DNA from: PALSA-270 sp963770915
Lineage (GTDB): Bacteria; Acidobacteriota; Terriglobia; Terriglobales; Acidobacteriaceae
Length of the DNA stretch: 64,000 bases
Assembly (NCBI GenBank): GCA_963770915.1
Contig: CAVYRG010000001.1
Span: 3,782,001-3,846,000, forward strand
Direction: 5' to 3'
The position numbers were made by a program, and so were the translations under genes. This document shows, piece after piece, positions 37,739 to 48,928 of this stretch (its first letter is position 1; each line of letters opens with the position of its first letter). Under the pieces are notes generated by a model that saw nothing but the letters and a program-made list of their open reading frames with translations, searched no databases and was not told the origin of the DNA.

Positions 37739-39124
37739 TCAGAGGCCATCCTTTTCCGCCCGTTCCAGCGTTTTCACCACCGCATTGGCGCTGGCCTCGA
37801 GCAAAATGGGAGCGCGCTGCTGCGATTTCAGAACCTCGGCCTGTCCCTCAAATTGCGTCCCAGTGAACAGATCGCCGCGATGGAACTTCAAGGTAAATTC
37901 CGGGTCTTTTAGCAAGTGCCCAGTCAGCACCAGCACGACTCGCTCCGAAGGCCGCACGAACTTTCGCGTCACCAGCTTCTTGAGCCCCGCGAAAGTCACC
38001 GCTGACGCCGGCTCGCAGCCAATTCCATCCGCGCCAATCTCCGCTTTGGCCTGGGCAATTTCGATTTCGCTCACCTGCTCCACCGTGCCGCCGGTCCTTC
38101 GCAGCGTCCGGACCGCTTTTTTCCATGAGGCCGGCTGCCCAATGCGAATCGCCGTAGCCATGGTTTCGGCTTGCACGGGAATCAACTCGTTTCCGCTGTT
38201 CTCGTGCATGCTGCGCACCAGAGGGTTAGCCCCCTCCGCCTGAATGATGGAAACCTTGGGGAGGCTGGAAATCATCCCCAGTTCCTGCATCTCGAGCAGC
38301 GCTTTGCCGAGCGCAGAAGAGTTGCCCAGATTTCCGCCCGGCACGATCACATGATCCGGCGGATCCCAGTCGAACTGCTCCAGCAGTTCAATCGCCGCCG
38401 TCTTTTGTCCCTCGATGCGGTAAGGGTTCACCGAGTTCAGCAGATAAACCGGCATCCGCTGCACCACTTCGTTCAGCACCCGCATGCAGCCGTCGAAGTC
38501 AGTGTTGAGCTGGCAGGTGACCGCGCCATAGTCGAGCGCCTGCGAAAGTTTGCCCCAGGAAACCTTGCCTTCGGGAATGAGCACCAGGCTGTGCATGCCT
38601 CCCCGCGCCGCATACGCCGCCATGGAAGCCGAAGTGTTGCCGGTGGAGGCGCACGCCACCCAGCGAAATCCTTCCTGCCGGGCAAACGACGCCGCCATAG
38701 TCATGCCCGTATCTTTGAACGATCCGGTGGGATTCATCCCCTGATGCTTCGCATAGAGATGATCCATTCGCGCGATTCGCGCGCAGCCCGGCAACTCATA
38801 AAGCGGCGTGTTTCCCTCGCGCAGCGTGATCGCTTCATGCCCCTTGGCCAGCGCGGGAAGAATTTCCCGGAATCGCCAAACCCCGCTTTGATCCAAGCGC
38901 GAGTTCACGCCGCGCCGCCCTCGCCACACGGTTCTCAACTCAGCCGCTTTCAGCCCGGCCAAGCGTCGTTCCTTCAACTCGGGATACACGATTTCCAGCA
39001 GGTCGCCGCACTCCGGGCAGCGCTGATTACCGCTCGCGCGCGGCGGGGTTGCGTCGCATCCGATACAGTGAAGCTGCGCCATGCTGGGCTCGATTGTGGT
39101 TTCCAAAGTTGTTGGGTTTGTCAT
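37739..39124 (-). CDS. thrC: Threonine synthase
   Basis: About 461 residues from the ATG at 39122-39124 (MTNPTTLETTIEPSMAQ); the ATG at 39080-39082 is an alternative that would begin at the zinc-ribbon-like CIGCDATPPRASGNQRCPEC. The PLP lysine is in NPTGSFKDTGMTMAAS. ASTGNTSASMAAYAARGG and VPGGNLGNSSALGKALLE are threonine synthase signatures. It converts O-phosphohomoserine to threonine, the step after ThrB. The N-terminal cysteine pairs resemble the ribbon found in many class II threonine synthases. Confidence 0.93.
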   Translation of the reverse strand: MTNPTTLETTIEPSMAQLHCIGCDATPPRASGNQRCPECGDLLEIVYPELKERRLAGLKAAELRTVWRGRRGVNSRLDQSGVWRFREILPALAKGHEAITLREGNTPLYELPGCARIARMDHLYAKHQGMNPTGSFKDTGMTMAASFARQEGFRWVACASTGNTSASMAAYAARGGMHSLVLIPEGKVSWGKLSQALDYGAVTCQLNTDFDGCMRVLNEVVQRMPVYLLNSVNPYRIEGQKTAAIELLEQFDWDPPDHVIVPGGNLGNSSALGKALLEMQELGMISSLPKVSIIQAEGANPLVRSMHENSGNELIPVQAETMATAIRIGQPASWKKAVRTLRRTGGTVEQVSEIEIAQAKAEIGADGIGCEPASAVTFAGLKKLVTRKFVRPSERVVLVLTGHLLKDPEFTLKFHRGDLFTGTQFEGQAEVLKSQQRAPILLEASANAVVKTLERAEKDGL

Positions 39125-39238
39125 GTACGCTACGCTTGGCAAGTCGCGCTCTTCAGAATAACAGAGCCTTTGGTCGTGCCGGGCAAGCTGGCCACTTCCG
39201 GTAATGGTGCATTTTGGCGAATGCCCCTAGCCATTGCC

Positions 39239-39332
39239 ATTCCGAGCCAGCCTTATCGGCGAGGAATCCGCTTCTCGCTTGCAGGGCAGCAGATTCCTCG
39301 CGCGAAACCGCCGCGCTTCGGAATGACAACCT
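39239..39332. repeat. Dispersed imperfect palindrome ending in CGGAATGACAAC
   Basis: CATTCCGAG at about 39239 and CGGAATGACAAC at about 39321-39332 bracket an 80-base insert containing GCAGCAGATTCCTCGCG. The same ends and the core CAGCAGATTCCTCGCG occur at 54.74-54.83 kb. It fills most of the 211-base gap between thrC and the cupin gene. Confidence 0.6.
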
Positions 39333-39353
39333 GTGTGGATAATCGAAATCGCC

Positions 39354-39794
39354 CTACTTCCCGCGCAAATACTGATCTTTCTTCTGAATCCAATCCATGC
39401 GCGGCGGGTTGAATACATCGATGGCTAGCGTATCGGCCAGCGCCTCCGCCGCGTGCGGCATGTTGGGAGGAATGGCCAACACCTCGCCTCCGCTCACCAC
39501 AATTTCCCGACTGTCGATCACAAATTTCAGCGCGCCTTCAAGAATGCAGCTCACCTGCTCGTTATGGTGATGATGCATCGGCACTACGCATCCCTTCTTG
39601 AGCGTCATCCGGGCCACCATGACGTCTTTCCCTGTGATCATCTGCCGTGCCAGCAGGGGATTCAATTCCTCCCGCTCGACCGAATCCCAGGAGCGATGCT
39701 TCATCTCGCCTTGGGCAGGCCGTCTCGCAGGCTGGCCCTTTGCCTTCGCGCCGTTCGACTTCTTTTTCCGCGCACCCTTCGCCGTCCGCTTCAT
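39354..39794 (-). CDS. Cupin-domain protein with a basic N-terminal tail
   Basis: 146 residues. The first 30 are Lys, Ala, Arg and Gly rich (RTAKGARKKKSNGAKAKGQ). The cupin core follows: the metal ligands are in VPMHHHHNEQVSCILEGALK, the second motif is GEVLAIPPNMPHAAEAL. The basic tail may bind nucleic acid or simply be low-complexity. Single-domain cupins of this kind bind metals and small acids; substrate unknown. The start lies downstream of a long CACAGAGG-type repeat (about 39818-39915). Confidence 0.85.
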   Translation of the reverse strand: MKRTAKGARKKKSNGAKAKGQPARRPAQGEMKHRSWDSVEREELNPLLARQMITGKDVMVARMTLKKGCVVPMHHHHNEQVSCILEGALKFVIDSREIVVSGGEVLAIPPNMPHAAEALADTLAIDVFNPPRMDWIQKKDQYLRGK

Positions 39795-39817
39795 ATTCGT
39801 CCGATCCTTGGCCTTCC

Positions 39818-39915
39818 TTTGTGTTCCTTCGTGGCCTTCATGGTTTCGGGTTTTCCCTGTGTCCCCTGTGGTTCGCGGTTTCCTCTGTGATCCCCTGTGC
39901 CCTCTGTGGCTTAGT
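39818..39915. repeat. Long copy of the CACAGAGG-type repeat
   Basis: On the minus strand this stretch is a tandem of short units such as CACAGAGGGCACAGGGGATC and CACAGGGGACACAGGGAA. It fills most of the gap between the SDR stop and the cupin start. It is the longest of about six copies in the window. Confidence 0.7.
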
Positions 39916-39920
39916 TTTTC

Positions 39921-40706
39921 CTATACTCCGCGATACGTTCCACCATCCACCAAGATAGTCTGTCCCGTCACAAACGATGCCCGCTCGGAAGCCAGCCACA
40001 CCACGGCGTCTGCAATCTCGCGCGGATCCGCTACGCGGTTCAGCACAGAAGCCGCCGCCCAACCATCAAACATTTCCTTTTCGCTTTTCCCCTGCGCAGC
40101 GCCCGCCTTTGCCAGATTCTGCAACCGCCCCGTCGCGGTAAATCCGGGAGCAATGTTGTTCACCAGAATCCCATCGTTTCCAAATTCATTCGCCAGACTC
40201 TTCACCAGTCCAACCACTCCTGACCGCACGGCATTGGAAAGCACCAGGTTCGCGACCGGCTGCTTCACCGCCACGGAGGTAATCGTGATGAACCTTCCCC
40301 AGCGCGCCCGCTGCATATGCGGGATCACTTCCCGCGCAAAGTACACGACGCTCAGAAAATTCTGCTCGACCGCCTTCTGCCATTCCTCGATCGTTGCCGC
40401 CAGAAATCCCTTGGCCGGAGGCCCGCCCGCGTTGGTCACGCAAATATCCGCGGCGCCGAACCTCGCAACCACGCTCTCCACAAAGCGATGCACCGCCCCG
40501 GCATCGCCAACATCAACAACCTCCGCGAGCACTTCCACGCTGTACTTCTTCTGGATTTCCCCTGCGGCAGCTTCCAGCGCGTTGCGGTTGCGCGCGCACA
40601 TCGCCAGCCGGCACCCTTCCGACGCGAGTCCCTCAGCGGCTGCGCGTCCAATGCCCTGGCTCGATCCGGCCACAATCGCCACCCGATTCCTGATTCCCAT
40701 CTCCAT
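39921..40706 (-). CDS. Short-chain dehydrogenase/reductase (FabG-like)
   Basis: 261 residues from the ATG at 40704-40706 (MEMGIRNRVAIVAGSSQG); an ATG two codons later is equally likely. The cofactor motif is VAGSSQGIGRAAAEGLAS and the structural motif is CVTNAGGPP. The catalytic tetrad is modified: the usual S-x12-Y-x3-K is replaced by TSVAVKQPVANLVLSNAVRS, in which no tyrosine stands at the expected place. Family relatives with this N-A-G-G-P-P signature are often annotated as 3-oxoacyl-ACP reductase, but the missing tyrosine argues for a different reaction or a non-catalytic role. Confidence 0.82.
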   Translation of the reverse strand: MEMGIRNRVAIVAGSSQGIGRAAAEGLASEGCRLAMCARNRNALEAAAGEIQKKYSVEVLAEVVDVGDAGAVHRFVESVVARFGAADICVTNAGGPPAKGFLAATIEEWQKAVEQNFLSVVYFAREVIPHMQRARWGRFITITSVAVKQPVANLVLSNAVRSGVVGLVKSLANEFGNDGILVNNIAPGFTATGRLQNLAKAGAAQGKSEKEMFDGWAAASVLNRVADPREIADAVVWLASERASFVTGQTILVDGGTYRGV

Positions 40707-40814
40707 AGCACTGGAATTATAAGTGGTGGCGTCGTCGAGCGGTGTCGCACCGGCAGCGGGCCCTTGCCCGCGCCGCAAACGCCCGTTACTCTTGACTGTT
40801 TAGGAGAAGTCCCG

Positions 40815-42017
40815 ATGAAGCCCCACCGCCATTGCCCCGAAACCGAAGCCGTCCACGGCGCCTCTGATTTCGAAAAGAAAAACGGCCCTCTGGCCACGCC
40901 CATCTATCAGACTTCGACCTTCCAGGTCACAGACAACGATGAGCAAGTCCGCGCCACCACCACGGACAAGTTCTACACCCGCTACGGCAACCCCACGCAT
41001 ACCGCTGCCGAAGCGGCGATCGCGGCGCTCGAAGGCACGGCCGCTGCGCTGCTCTTCGCCTCCGGCATGTGCGCTATCACGACTGCCATTCTTGCCCTGG
41101 TCAAATCCGGCGATCACATCGTGGCCCAGCGCGATATCTACGGCGGCGCCACGAAATTTTTCAGCCGCTGGCTTCCCCGCTTCGGAGTGGAGATCACTTT
41201 TGTCGATACCGTTGACTACGATCAGCACGCCCGCGCCATCCAGCCCAACACGCGGCTGCTTTATCTCGAATCACCGACGAATCCGACCGTGCGCGTCGTC
41301 GACCTAAAGAAAGTTTCCGCGCTGGCCCGCTCGCACAACCTCATCACGCTCATCGACAGCACCTTCGCCACGCCCATCAACCAGCGCCCGGCGGAGTTCG
41401 GCATCGACCTCGTCATGCACTCGGGCACGAAATACCTGGCCGGCCATTCCGACCTCATCTGCGGCGTCGTGACCGGCCGCGAAGACCTGATTCAGACCAT
41501 CCACGAGGCCCGCACCACCTTCGGCGGCGTCATGGATCCTCATGCCGCGTGGCTTCTGCTGCGCGGCATCAAGACCCTGGCCGTGCGGGTGCAGCGCCAG
41601 AATGAAAATGCGCTGCGCGTCGCCCAGTTCTTGAGCCGCCACGGCAAGGTGCGCCATGTGAACTATCCCTTCCTCGAAAATCATCCTCAACACGCGCTGG
41701 CCATGGAGCAAATGCGCGGCGGCGGAGGCATGGTGAGTTTTGAAGTCGATGGCACCGGCGACGACGCTCGCCGCGTGGCCGAAGCTCTTCGTCTGTTCAC
41801 GCTCGCTCCCAGCCTGGGCGGAGTCGATTCGCTGGTGAGCATTCCGGTGCTCACTTCGCACGCCATGATCTCGCCCGAGCATCGCAGAAAGATGGGCGTG
41901 ACCGAGCAATTGATCCGCCTCTCGGTCGGTATCGAAAACGCCGACGACCTTGTCGCCGACCTGGATCAAGCGCTGGCGGTGGTCAAACCCGCACCCCAGC
42001 ATGCCGAAGTGGGATGA
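40815..42017 (+). CDS. PLP-dependent Cys/Met metabolism enzyme (cystathionine gamma-synthase family)
   Basis: 400 residues from the ATG at 40815 (MKPHRHCPETEAVHGAS), with AGGAGAAG upstream. The PLP lysine is in LVMHSGTKYLAGHSDL, and TPIYQTSTFQVTDNDEQ and YTRYGNPTHTAAEAAIAAL are family signatures. FGGVMDPHAAWLLLRGIKTL and PSLGGVDSLVSIP fit both cystathionine synthases/lyases and O-acylhomoserine sulfhydrylases, so the precise reaction is open. It is divergent from the SDR gene. Confidence 0.88.
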   Translation: MKPHRHCPETEAVHGASDFEKKNGPLATPIYQTSTFQVTDNDEQVRATTTDKFYTRYGNPTHTAAEAAIAALEGTAAALLFASGMCAITTAILALVKSGDHIVAQRDIYGGATKFFSRWLPRFGVEITFVDTVDYDQHARAIQPNTRLLYLESPTNPTVRVVDLKKVSALARSHNLITLIDSTFATPINQRPAEFGIDLVMHSGTKYLAGHSDLICGVVTGREDLIQTIHEARTTFGGVMDPHAAWLLLRGIKTLAVRVQRQNENALRVAQFLSRHGKVRHVNYPFLENHPQHALAMEQMRGGGGMVSFEVDGTGDDARRVAEALRLFTLAPSLGGVDSLVSIPVLTSHAMISPEHRRKMGVTEQLIRLSVGIENADDLVADLDQALAVVKPAPQHAEVG

Positions 42018-42041
42018 TGGAAAGCCTCGAGGGTGCCCCAT

Positions 42042-42064
42042 CCTAGCCCGCTCTCCGGGCTAGG
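42042..42064. repeat. REP-like hairpin
   Basis: CCTAGCCCG (42042-42050) pairs perfectly with CGGGCTAGG (42056-42064) around the loop CTCTC. It lies in the 110-base gap after the PLP-enzyme gene. No T-run follows. Confidence 0.55.
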
Positions 42065-42126
42065 GTCGGGATCTTCTGTGCTATCTCGTGTCCACTGAGG
42101 GTTTCGTTTCCGATACACTGCTCCCC

Positions 42127-43266
42127 ATGTCCTCCCTTCGCGCCGCAGTCATCGGATTCGGTTTCGTCGGTCGAGCCCATCTCGAATCTCTCCGCCGCCA
42201 GGGCATCCCGGTGCAGGGACTCCTTGGCAGCTCGCCTGATCGCGCCGCGCAGGCTTGCGGCGCGCTTCGCGTTGACCGTGCCTATCAATCTCTCGACGAA
42301 CTCGCCAGCGACGCGACCGTCGATGTCGTCCACATCTGCACGCCCAACTATCTCCACCTGGAGCAGGCCAAAACCGCGCTCGCAGCCGGCAAGCACGTGC
42401 TCTGCGAAAAGCCTCTCGCCATGAATTCACGCGAGAGCGCCGCCCTGGTCAAGCTGGCCGACGACGCAAAGCGCGTCGCCGGCGTCGCTTACAATCTTCG
42501 CTACTATCCTCTGGTGCAGGAGGCGCGCTCCATCATTGCTCGCGGGCTCATCGGCGAGCCCCGCCTTATCTACGGCAGCTTTCTTCAGGATTGGCTGTTT
42601 TATCCCAGCGACTGGAGCTGGCGCCTCGACCCCGCGCAAAGCGGCGACCTGCGCGTGGTCGCCGACATTGGCACGCATTGGCTCGATATAGCCATGTTCC
42701 TCACCGGCCGCAAAGTCACCGAGCTGTGCGCCGACCTCGCCACCGTCGTGCCCATCCATCATCGCCCCCACGGCCGCGTGGAAAGTTTTCAGGAGTCGGA
42801 ATCAAAGGATTTCGATGAAGTGAAAATCACAACCGAGGACTACGCTTCGATTCTTCTGCGCTTCAAAGGCGATCTGCGCGGCGTGCTGACCGTCTCGCAA
42901 GTCAGCGCCGGACACAAAGCTCGCCTCAACTTCGAGGTCAACGGATCGGAAGGCTCGCTCGCCTGGAACGCCGAGGAGCCCAACACGCTGTGGATGGGCA
43001 AGCGCAAAGAGCCGAACCAGACAATGATTAAGGACCCTGCGCTCATGAGCCCGGCTGCGCGTGGCTATGCCGCCTATCCCGGAGGCCACGCCGAAGGCTA
43101 TCCCGACACCTTTGCCCAGCTCTTCAAGGATTTCTACGCTTACGTCGCCGCCGGTGATCTCAGCGCTCCGCGCAGTTTCCCGACTTTTGAAACCGGCCAC
43201 GAAGAATTGCTGCTCTGCGACGCCATCGCCCTGAGCCACCGCGACCGCAAGTGGGTGAAACTATAG
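42127..43266 (+). CDS. Gfo/Idh/MocA-family oxidoreductase
   Basis: 379 residues from the ATG at 42127 (MSSLRAAVIGFGFVGRAH). The NAD(P)-binding motif is VIGFGFVGRAHLESL, and the typical EKP motif is GKHVLCEKPLAMNSRESAAL. The C-terminal domain contains DIGTHWLDIAMFLTGRKV, a signature of the sugar-dehydrogenase branch. It probably oxidises a sugar or inositol; substrate cannot be assigned. It stands without a matching sugar operon. Confidence 0.88.
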   Translation: MSSLRAAVIGFGFVGRAHLESLRRQGIPVQGLLGSSPDRAAQACGALRVDRAYQSLDELASDATVDVVHICTPNYLHLEQAKTALAAGKHVLCEKPLAMNSRESAALVKLADDAKRVAGVAYNLRYYPLVQEARSIIARGLIGEPRLIYGSFLQDWLFYPSDWSWRLDPAQSGDLRVVADIGTHWLDIAMFLTGRKVTELCADLATVVPIHHRPHGRVESFQESESKDFDEVKITTEDYASILLRFKGDLRGVLTVSQVSAGHKARLNFEVNGSEGSLAWNAEEPNTLWMGKRKEPNQTMIKDPALMSPAARGYAAYPGGHAEGYPDTFAQLFKDFYAYVAAGDLSAPRSFPTFETGHEELLLCDAIALSHRDRKWVKL

Positions 43267-43317
43267 CTCACGTGGAGACCGCCGCCCCAAGACTGCCCTG
43301 AGCGGAGTCGAGTGGCC

Positions 43318-43689
43318 TCACTTGCTCCGCTTCAGCACCATGTCCCCGCCCGGAAAATTCGCGTCATCCGACTTGGTCGTCAGCTTGATCTCGTCGCCAT
43401 TGATCACGCCGTCATGCTTGATCGTGTTGCCGTTGAAGGACACTTCAAAATAGAGCTTGTCGCCGTCGACTTTGCCGTTGCTGATGTCAATCGGATCGCC
43501 CTGCGGCCCCAGCACGCTTCCCGTCAGCTTGGCGCCATCCTGCTTGAAGGTAAACGTAAGTTGAAAGCCGCCGCCGTCCGGCGTCTTCATATCGGTTGCC
43601 CATTTGCCGGTCACATCCGCCGCCAGCGCCATCGTCGCAAACAGCAACATCATCAATCCCACCCCGATCAGCATCCTCTTCGTTTGCAT
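43318..43689 (-). CDS. Exported small beta protein
   Basis: 123 residues from the ATG at 43687-43689 (MQTKRMLIGVGLMMLLF); the frame is open far upstream but without a signal or similarity. A signal peptide ends near AMALAADVTG. The mature part alternates hydrophobic and polar residues (FQLTFTFKQDGAKLTGSVLG, GDKLYFEVSFNGNTIKHDGV) and ends GGDMVLKRSK. This resembles the lipocalin-like small exported proteins of acidobacteria. Function unknown. Confidence 0.75.
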   Translation of the reverse strand: MQTKRMLIGVGLMMLLFATMALAADVTGKWATDMKTPDGGGFQLTFTFKQDGAKLTGSVLGPQGDPIDISNGKVDGDKLYFEVSFNGNTIKHDGVINGDEIKLTTKSDDANFPGGDMVLKRSK

Positions 43690-43860
43690 CTGGGAAATCC
43701 TCCAAGCAGATTTGCTGCCGCCCGCATGATACCCCAGCTTTCGGAAACAGAGGAGCCACGCTGCTTTCCCCTTTTCTGCGAGAGATGCCAACTGTCGCCT
43801 TTTGTCAAGGCCACACGTCACATACAAAGGCAGTCGGCGGCATGTATGCTCGGTCACTCT

Positions 43861-44439
43861 ATGGCAAGCCACCGCCGTAACAGCCGGACCCGCGCGGCCC
43901 TCGTGCGCCAAGAAGAGCCTAAGCGCAAAGCCGCCTCGCTCATTCCCGTAGAACGCTTCGCCAGCCAAATTTACTGGCTCCGCAAGCGGCAAGTGATGTT
44001 TGATTTCGATCTCGCCGATCTCTACGGCGTGAGCACCAAGTCTCTGAACCAGGCCGTGACTCGCAATCTCCTGCGTTTTCCTGACGACTTCATGTTCCGG
44101 CTCACACCCGAAGAAATTCTGCTTCTGAACCGGTCACAAATTGTGACCGGTTCCCAGCGACACCGCGATCCCAAATTTCCTCCCCGCGCCTTTACTCAAG
44201 AGGGCGTCGCCATGCTCTCCGGCGTGTTGCGCAGCCGGCGGGCGATTCAAATCAACCTAGGCATCATGCGGGCCTTTGTTCGGCTGCGCGACCTGCTGGC
44301 CACTAACGCCGACCTCGCGCGCAAGGTCGCACAACACGACCGTCAAATTGCCACGCTCTTCGAGCACATGCGTGCCATGCTTGCCCCCGCCCCTGGCAAG
44401 AAGAAGACTCCCATCGGGTTCGTCCTTCCACGGAACTGA
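43861..44439 (+). CDS. ORF6N-domain protein (phage antirepressor-like)
   Basis: 192 residues from the ATG at 43861 (MASHRRNSRTRAALVRQEE). The ORF6N domain is clear: FDLADLYGVSTKSLNQAVTR, FPDDFMFRLTPEEILLLNRS and QIVTG, then FTQEGVAMLSGVLRSRRAIQ and IMRAFVRLRDLL. A coiled helix and a short basic tail follow. Such domains occur in phage antirepressors and in scattered chromosomal copies and are taken to bind DNA. A 27-base perfect palindrome lies inside the gene at 44127-44153. The gene is probably of mobile origin but stands alone. Confidence 0.87.
   Translation: MASHRRNSRTRAALVRQEEPKRKAASLIPVERFASQIYWLRKRQVMFDFDLADLYGVSTKSLNQAVTRNLLRFPDDFMFRLTPEEILLLNRSQIVTGSQRHRDPKFPPRAFTQEGVAMLSGVLRSRRAIQINLGIMRAFVRLRDLLATNADLARKVAQHDRQIATLFEHMRAMLAPAPGKKKTPIGFVLPRN
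44127..44153. repeat. Perfect palindrome inside the ORF6N gene
   Basis: Thirteen-base arms (GAACCGGTCACAA at 44127-44139 and TTGTGACCGGTTC at 44141-44153) surround one base. The segment encodes NRSQIVTGS, the most conserved part of the ORF6N domain. It could be an operator for autoregulation or an RNA hairpin, but a side effect of codon choice cannot be excluded. Confidence 0.7.
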
Positions 44440-44502
44440 GGGTGGAACACGCGCCTACCCGCGGCACTCTGTTAATCTTTCCTACGCGGGATCGACCCTA
44501 CC

Positions 44503-45666
44503 TTGAAAAAGCTTCTCGTCATTCTGGTTGTGCTCGTTTCTGCCCTGGCCGGCTACGGCTATTGGTACTTCAGCCAGCCGCAGTTCCCCAACTACGCGCC
44601 GGCCTACCGCGAGTACGCCTACGTCACCAATGGCAAGAGCAATTCGGTCACCGTGATTGATCTGCGTACTTTTGAGCCTGCCAAAACTATCCCTGTGGGA
44701 CTCAACCCCACTGGCCTCGCGGCCAACAGCAAGAGGAATGAAATCTACGTAGTGAACACGGAATCGGACAATGTCAGCGTGATTGACGCTGAACGCAATG
44801 CTGTGGTCGCGACCATCGGTGTGCACGCGACTCCGTATTTCATCGACGTTTCGCAGGACGGCAAACGCGCCTATGTGGCCAACTCGGCGTCGAACAATGT
44901 CTCGGTGATCGATCTTGAAAAGCGAATGGTGCTGGGCAACATCCGCGTGGGCATCGCGCCGGGATTGGCGAGAGTTTCGCCGGATGGCGCGACGGTGGTG
45001 GTCAGCAACCGCGGCGATGGGACGGCTTCGCTGATCGATGCGCAGGGCTTGCGAGTGCGCAGCACGATTCCGGTTTGCGCGCAGCCGGAAGACATCGCCA
45101 TCCTGCCGGATGACAGCAAGGCTTTTGTGGCGTGCGCGGGCTCGGCGCAGGTGGCGTCCATTGATTTGAAAACTGACAAGCTGCTGGCGTTGCTGGATGT
45201 GGGCAAGACGCCGCTGAATCTGGCGCTGAAGCCGGATGGAGGAGAGCTGATCGTCAACAACTTCGACTCCGACAACATTTCGATCATTGAGACCACGACC
45301 AACGAAGTGGAAGGGAGTTATCTGATTGGCACGGAGCCGGCGCGCGGCGTGGTGACCGCCGACAATTCGCGGCTCTACGTGAGCAATTTCGGGTCAAACA
45401 GCGTGGCTGTTTACGACATTGATCTTGGCAAAGTGATCGCCTCGCTGCCGGTGGGGAGCCATCCGGATGGGTTGGCGCTTTCGCAGAGCCAGAACTATTT
45501 GCTGGTGCTGGATTCGCAGTCGGGCGATGTGACGGTGATTCAGAAGCGCGTGCCGCGGAAGAAGTTTGAGCAGAGCGAGTATTCGCTGCTGACCATGATT
45601 CCGGCTGGGCTGCAGCCGAATAATATCGTGGTGAAGTCGTTCATGCTGCCCAAGCCGGCGAAGTAG
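44503..45666 (+). CDS. YVTN/YncE-type beta-propeller protein
   Basis: 387 residues from a TTG start (MKKLLVILVVLVSALAGYGY), with an N-terminal membrane anchor or signal. At least six propeller repeats follow with the motif N-x-V-S/T-V-I-D: NGKSNSVTVIDLRTFEP, ESDNVSVIDAERNAVVATIG, ASNNVSVIDLEKRMVLGNIR, DSDNISIIETTTNEVEGSYL and SQSGDVTVIQKRVPRKK. Such surface or periplasmic propellers bind ligands or partner proteins; no enzymatic motif is seen. Convergent with secA, 15 bases apart. Confidence 0.88.
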   Translation: MKKLLVILVVLVSALAGYGYWYFSQPQFPNYAPAYREYAYVTNGKSNSVTVIDLRTFEPAKTIPVGLNPTGLAANSKRNEIYVVNTESDNVSVIDAERNAVVATIGVHATPYFIDVSQDGKRAYVANSASNNVSVIDLEKRMVLGNIRVGIAPGLARVSPDGATVVVSNRGDGTASLIDAQGLRVRSTIPVCAQPEDIAILPDDSKAFVACAGSAQVASIDLKTDKLLALLDVGKTPLNLALKPDGGELIVNNFDSDNISIIETTTNEVEGSYLIGTEPARGVVTADNSRLYVSNFGSNSVAVYDIDLGKVIASLPVGSHPDGLALSQSQNYLLVLDSQSGDVTVIQKRVPRKKFEQSEYSLLTMIPAGLQPNNIVVKSFMLPKPAK

Positions 45667-45681
45667 GAAACGGTTGAACGA

Positions 45682-48768
<3,087 letters not shown>

Positions 48769-48928
48769 ATGGAAATCCTTGGGTGGCGGTCACTGGCCAT
48801 GCCCTGTAAGAGCCTAGCATATTAGATGCGGGATGGCTCTTGATCGGCGCGGTGCCAGGGAGCAACCAGAGAGATTCGCGCAAACCGGCCATTTCGGCCT
48901 TGTTTCCTGTAAGATTTTGCAGCCATTC

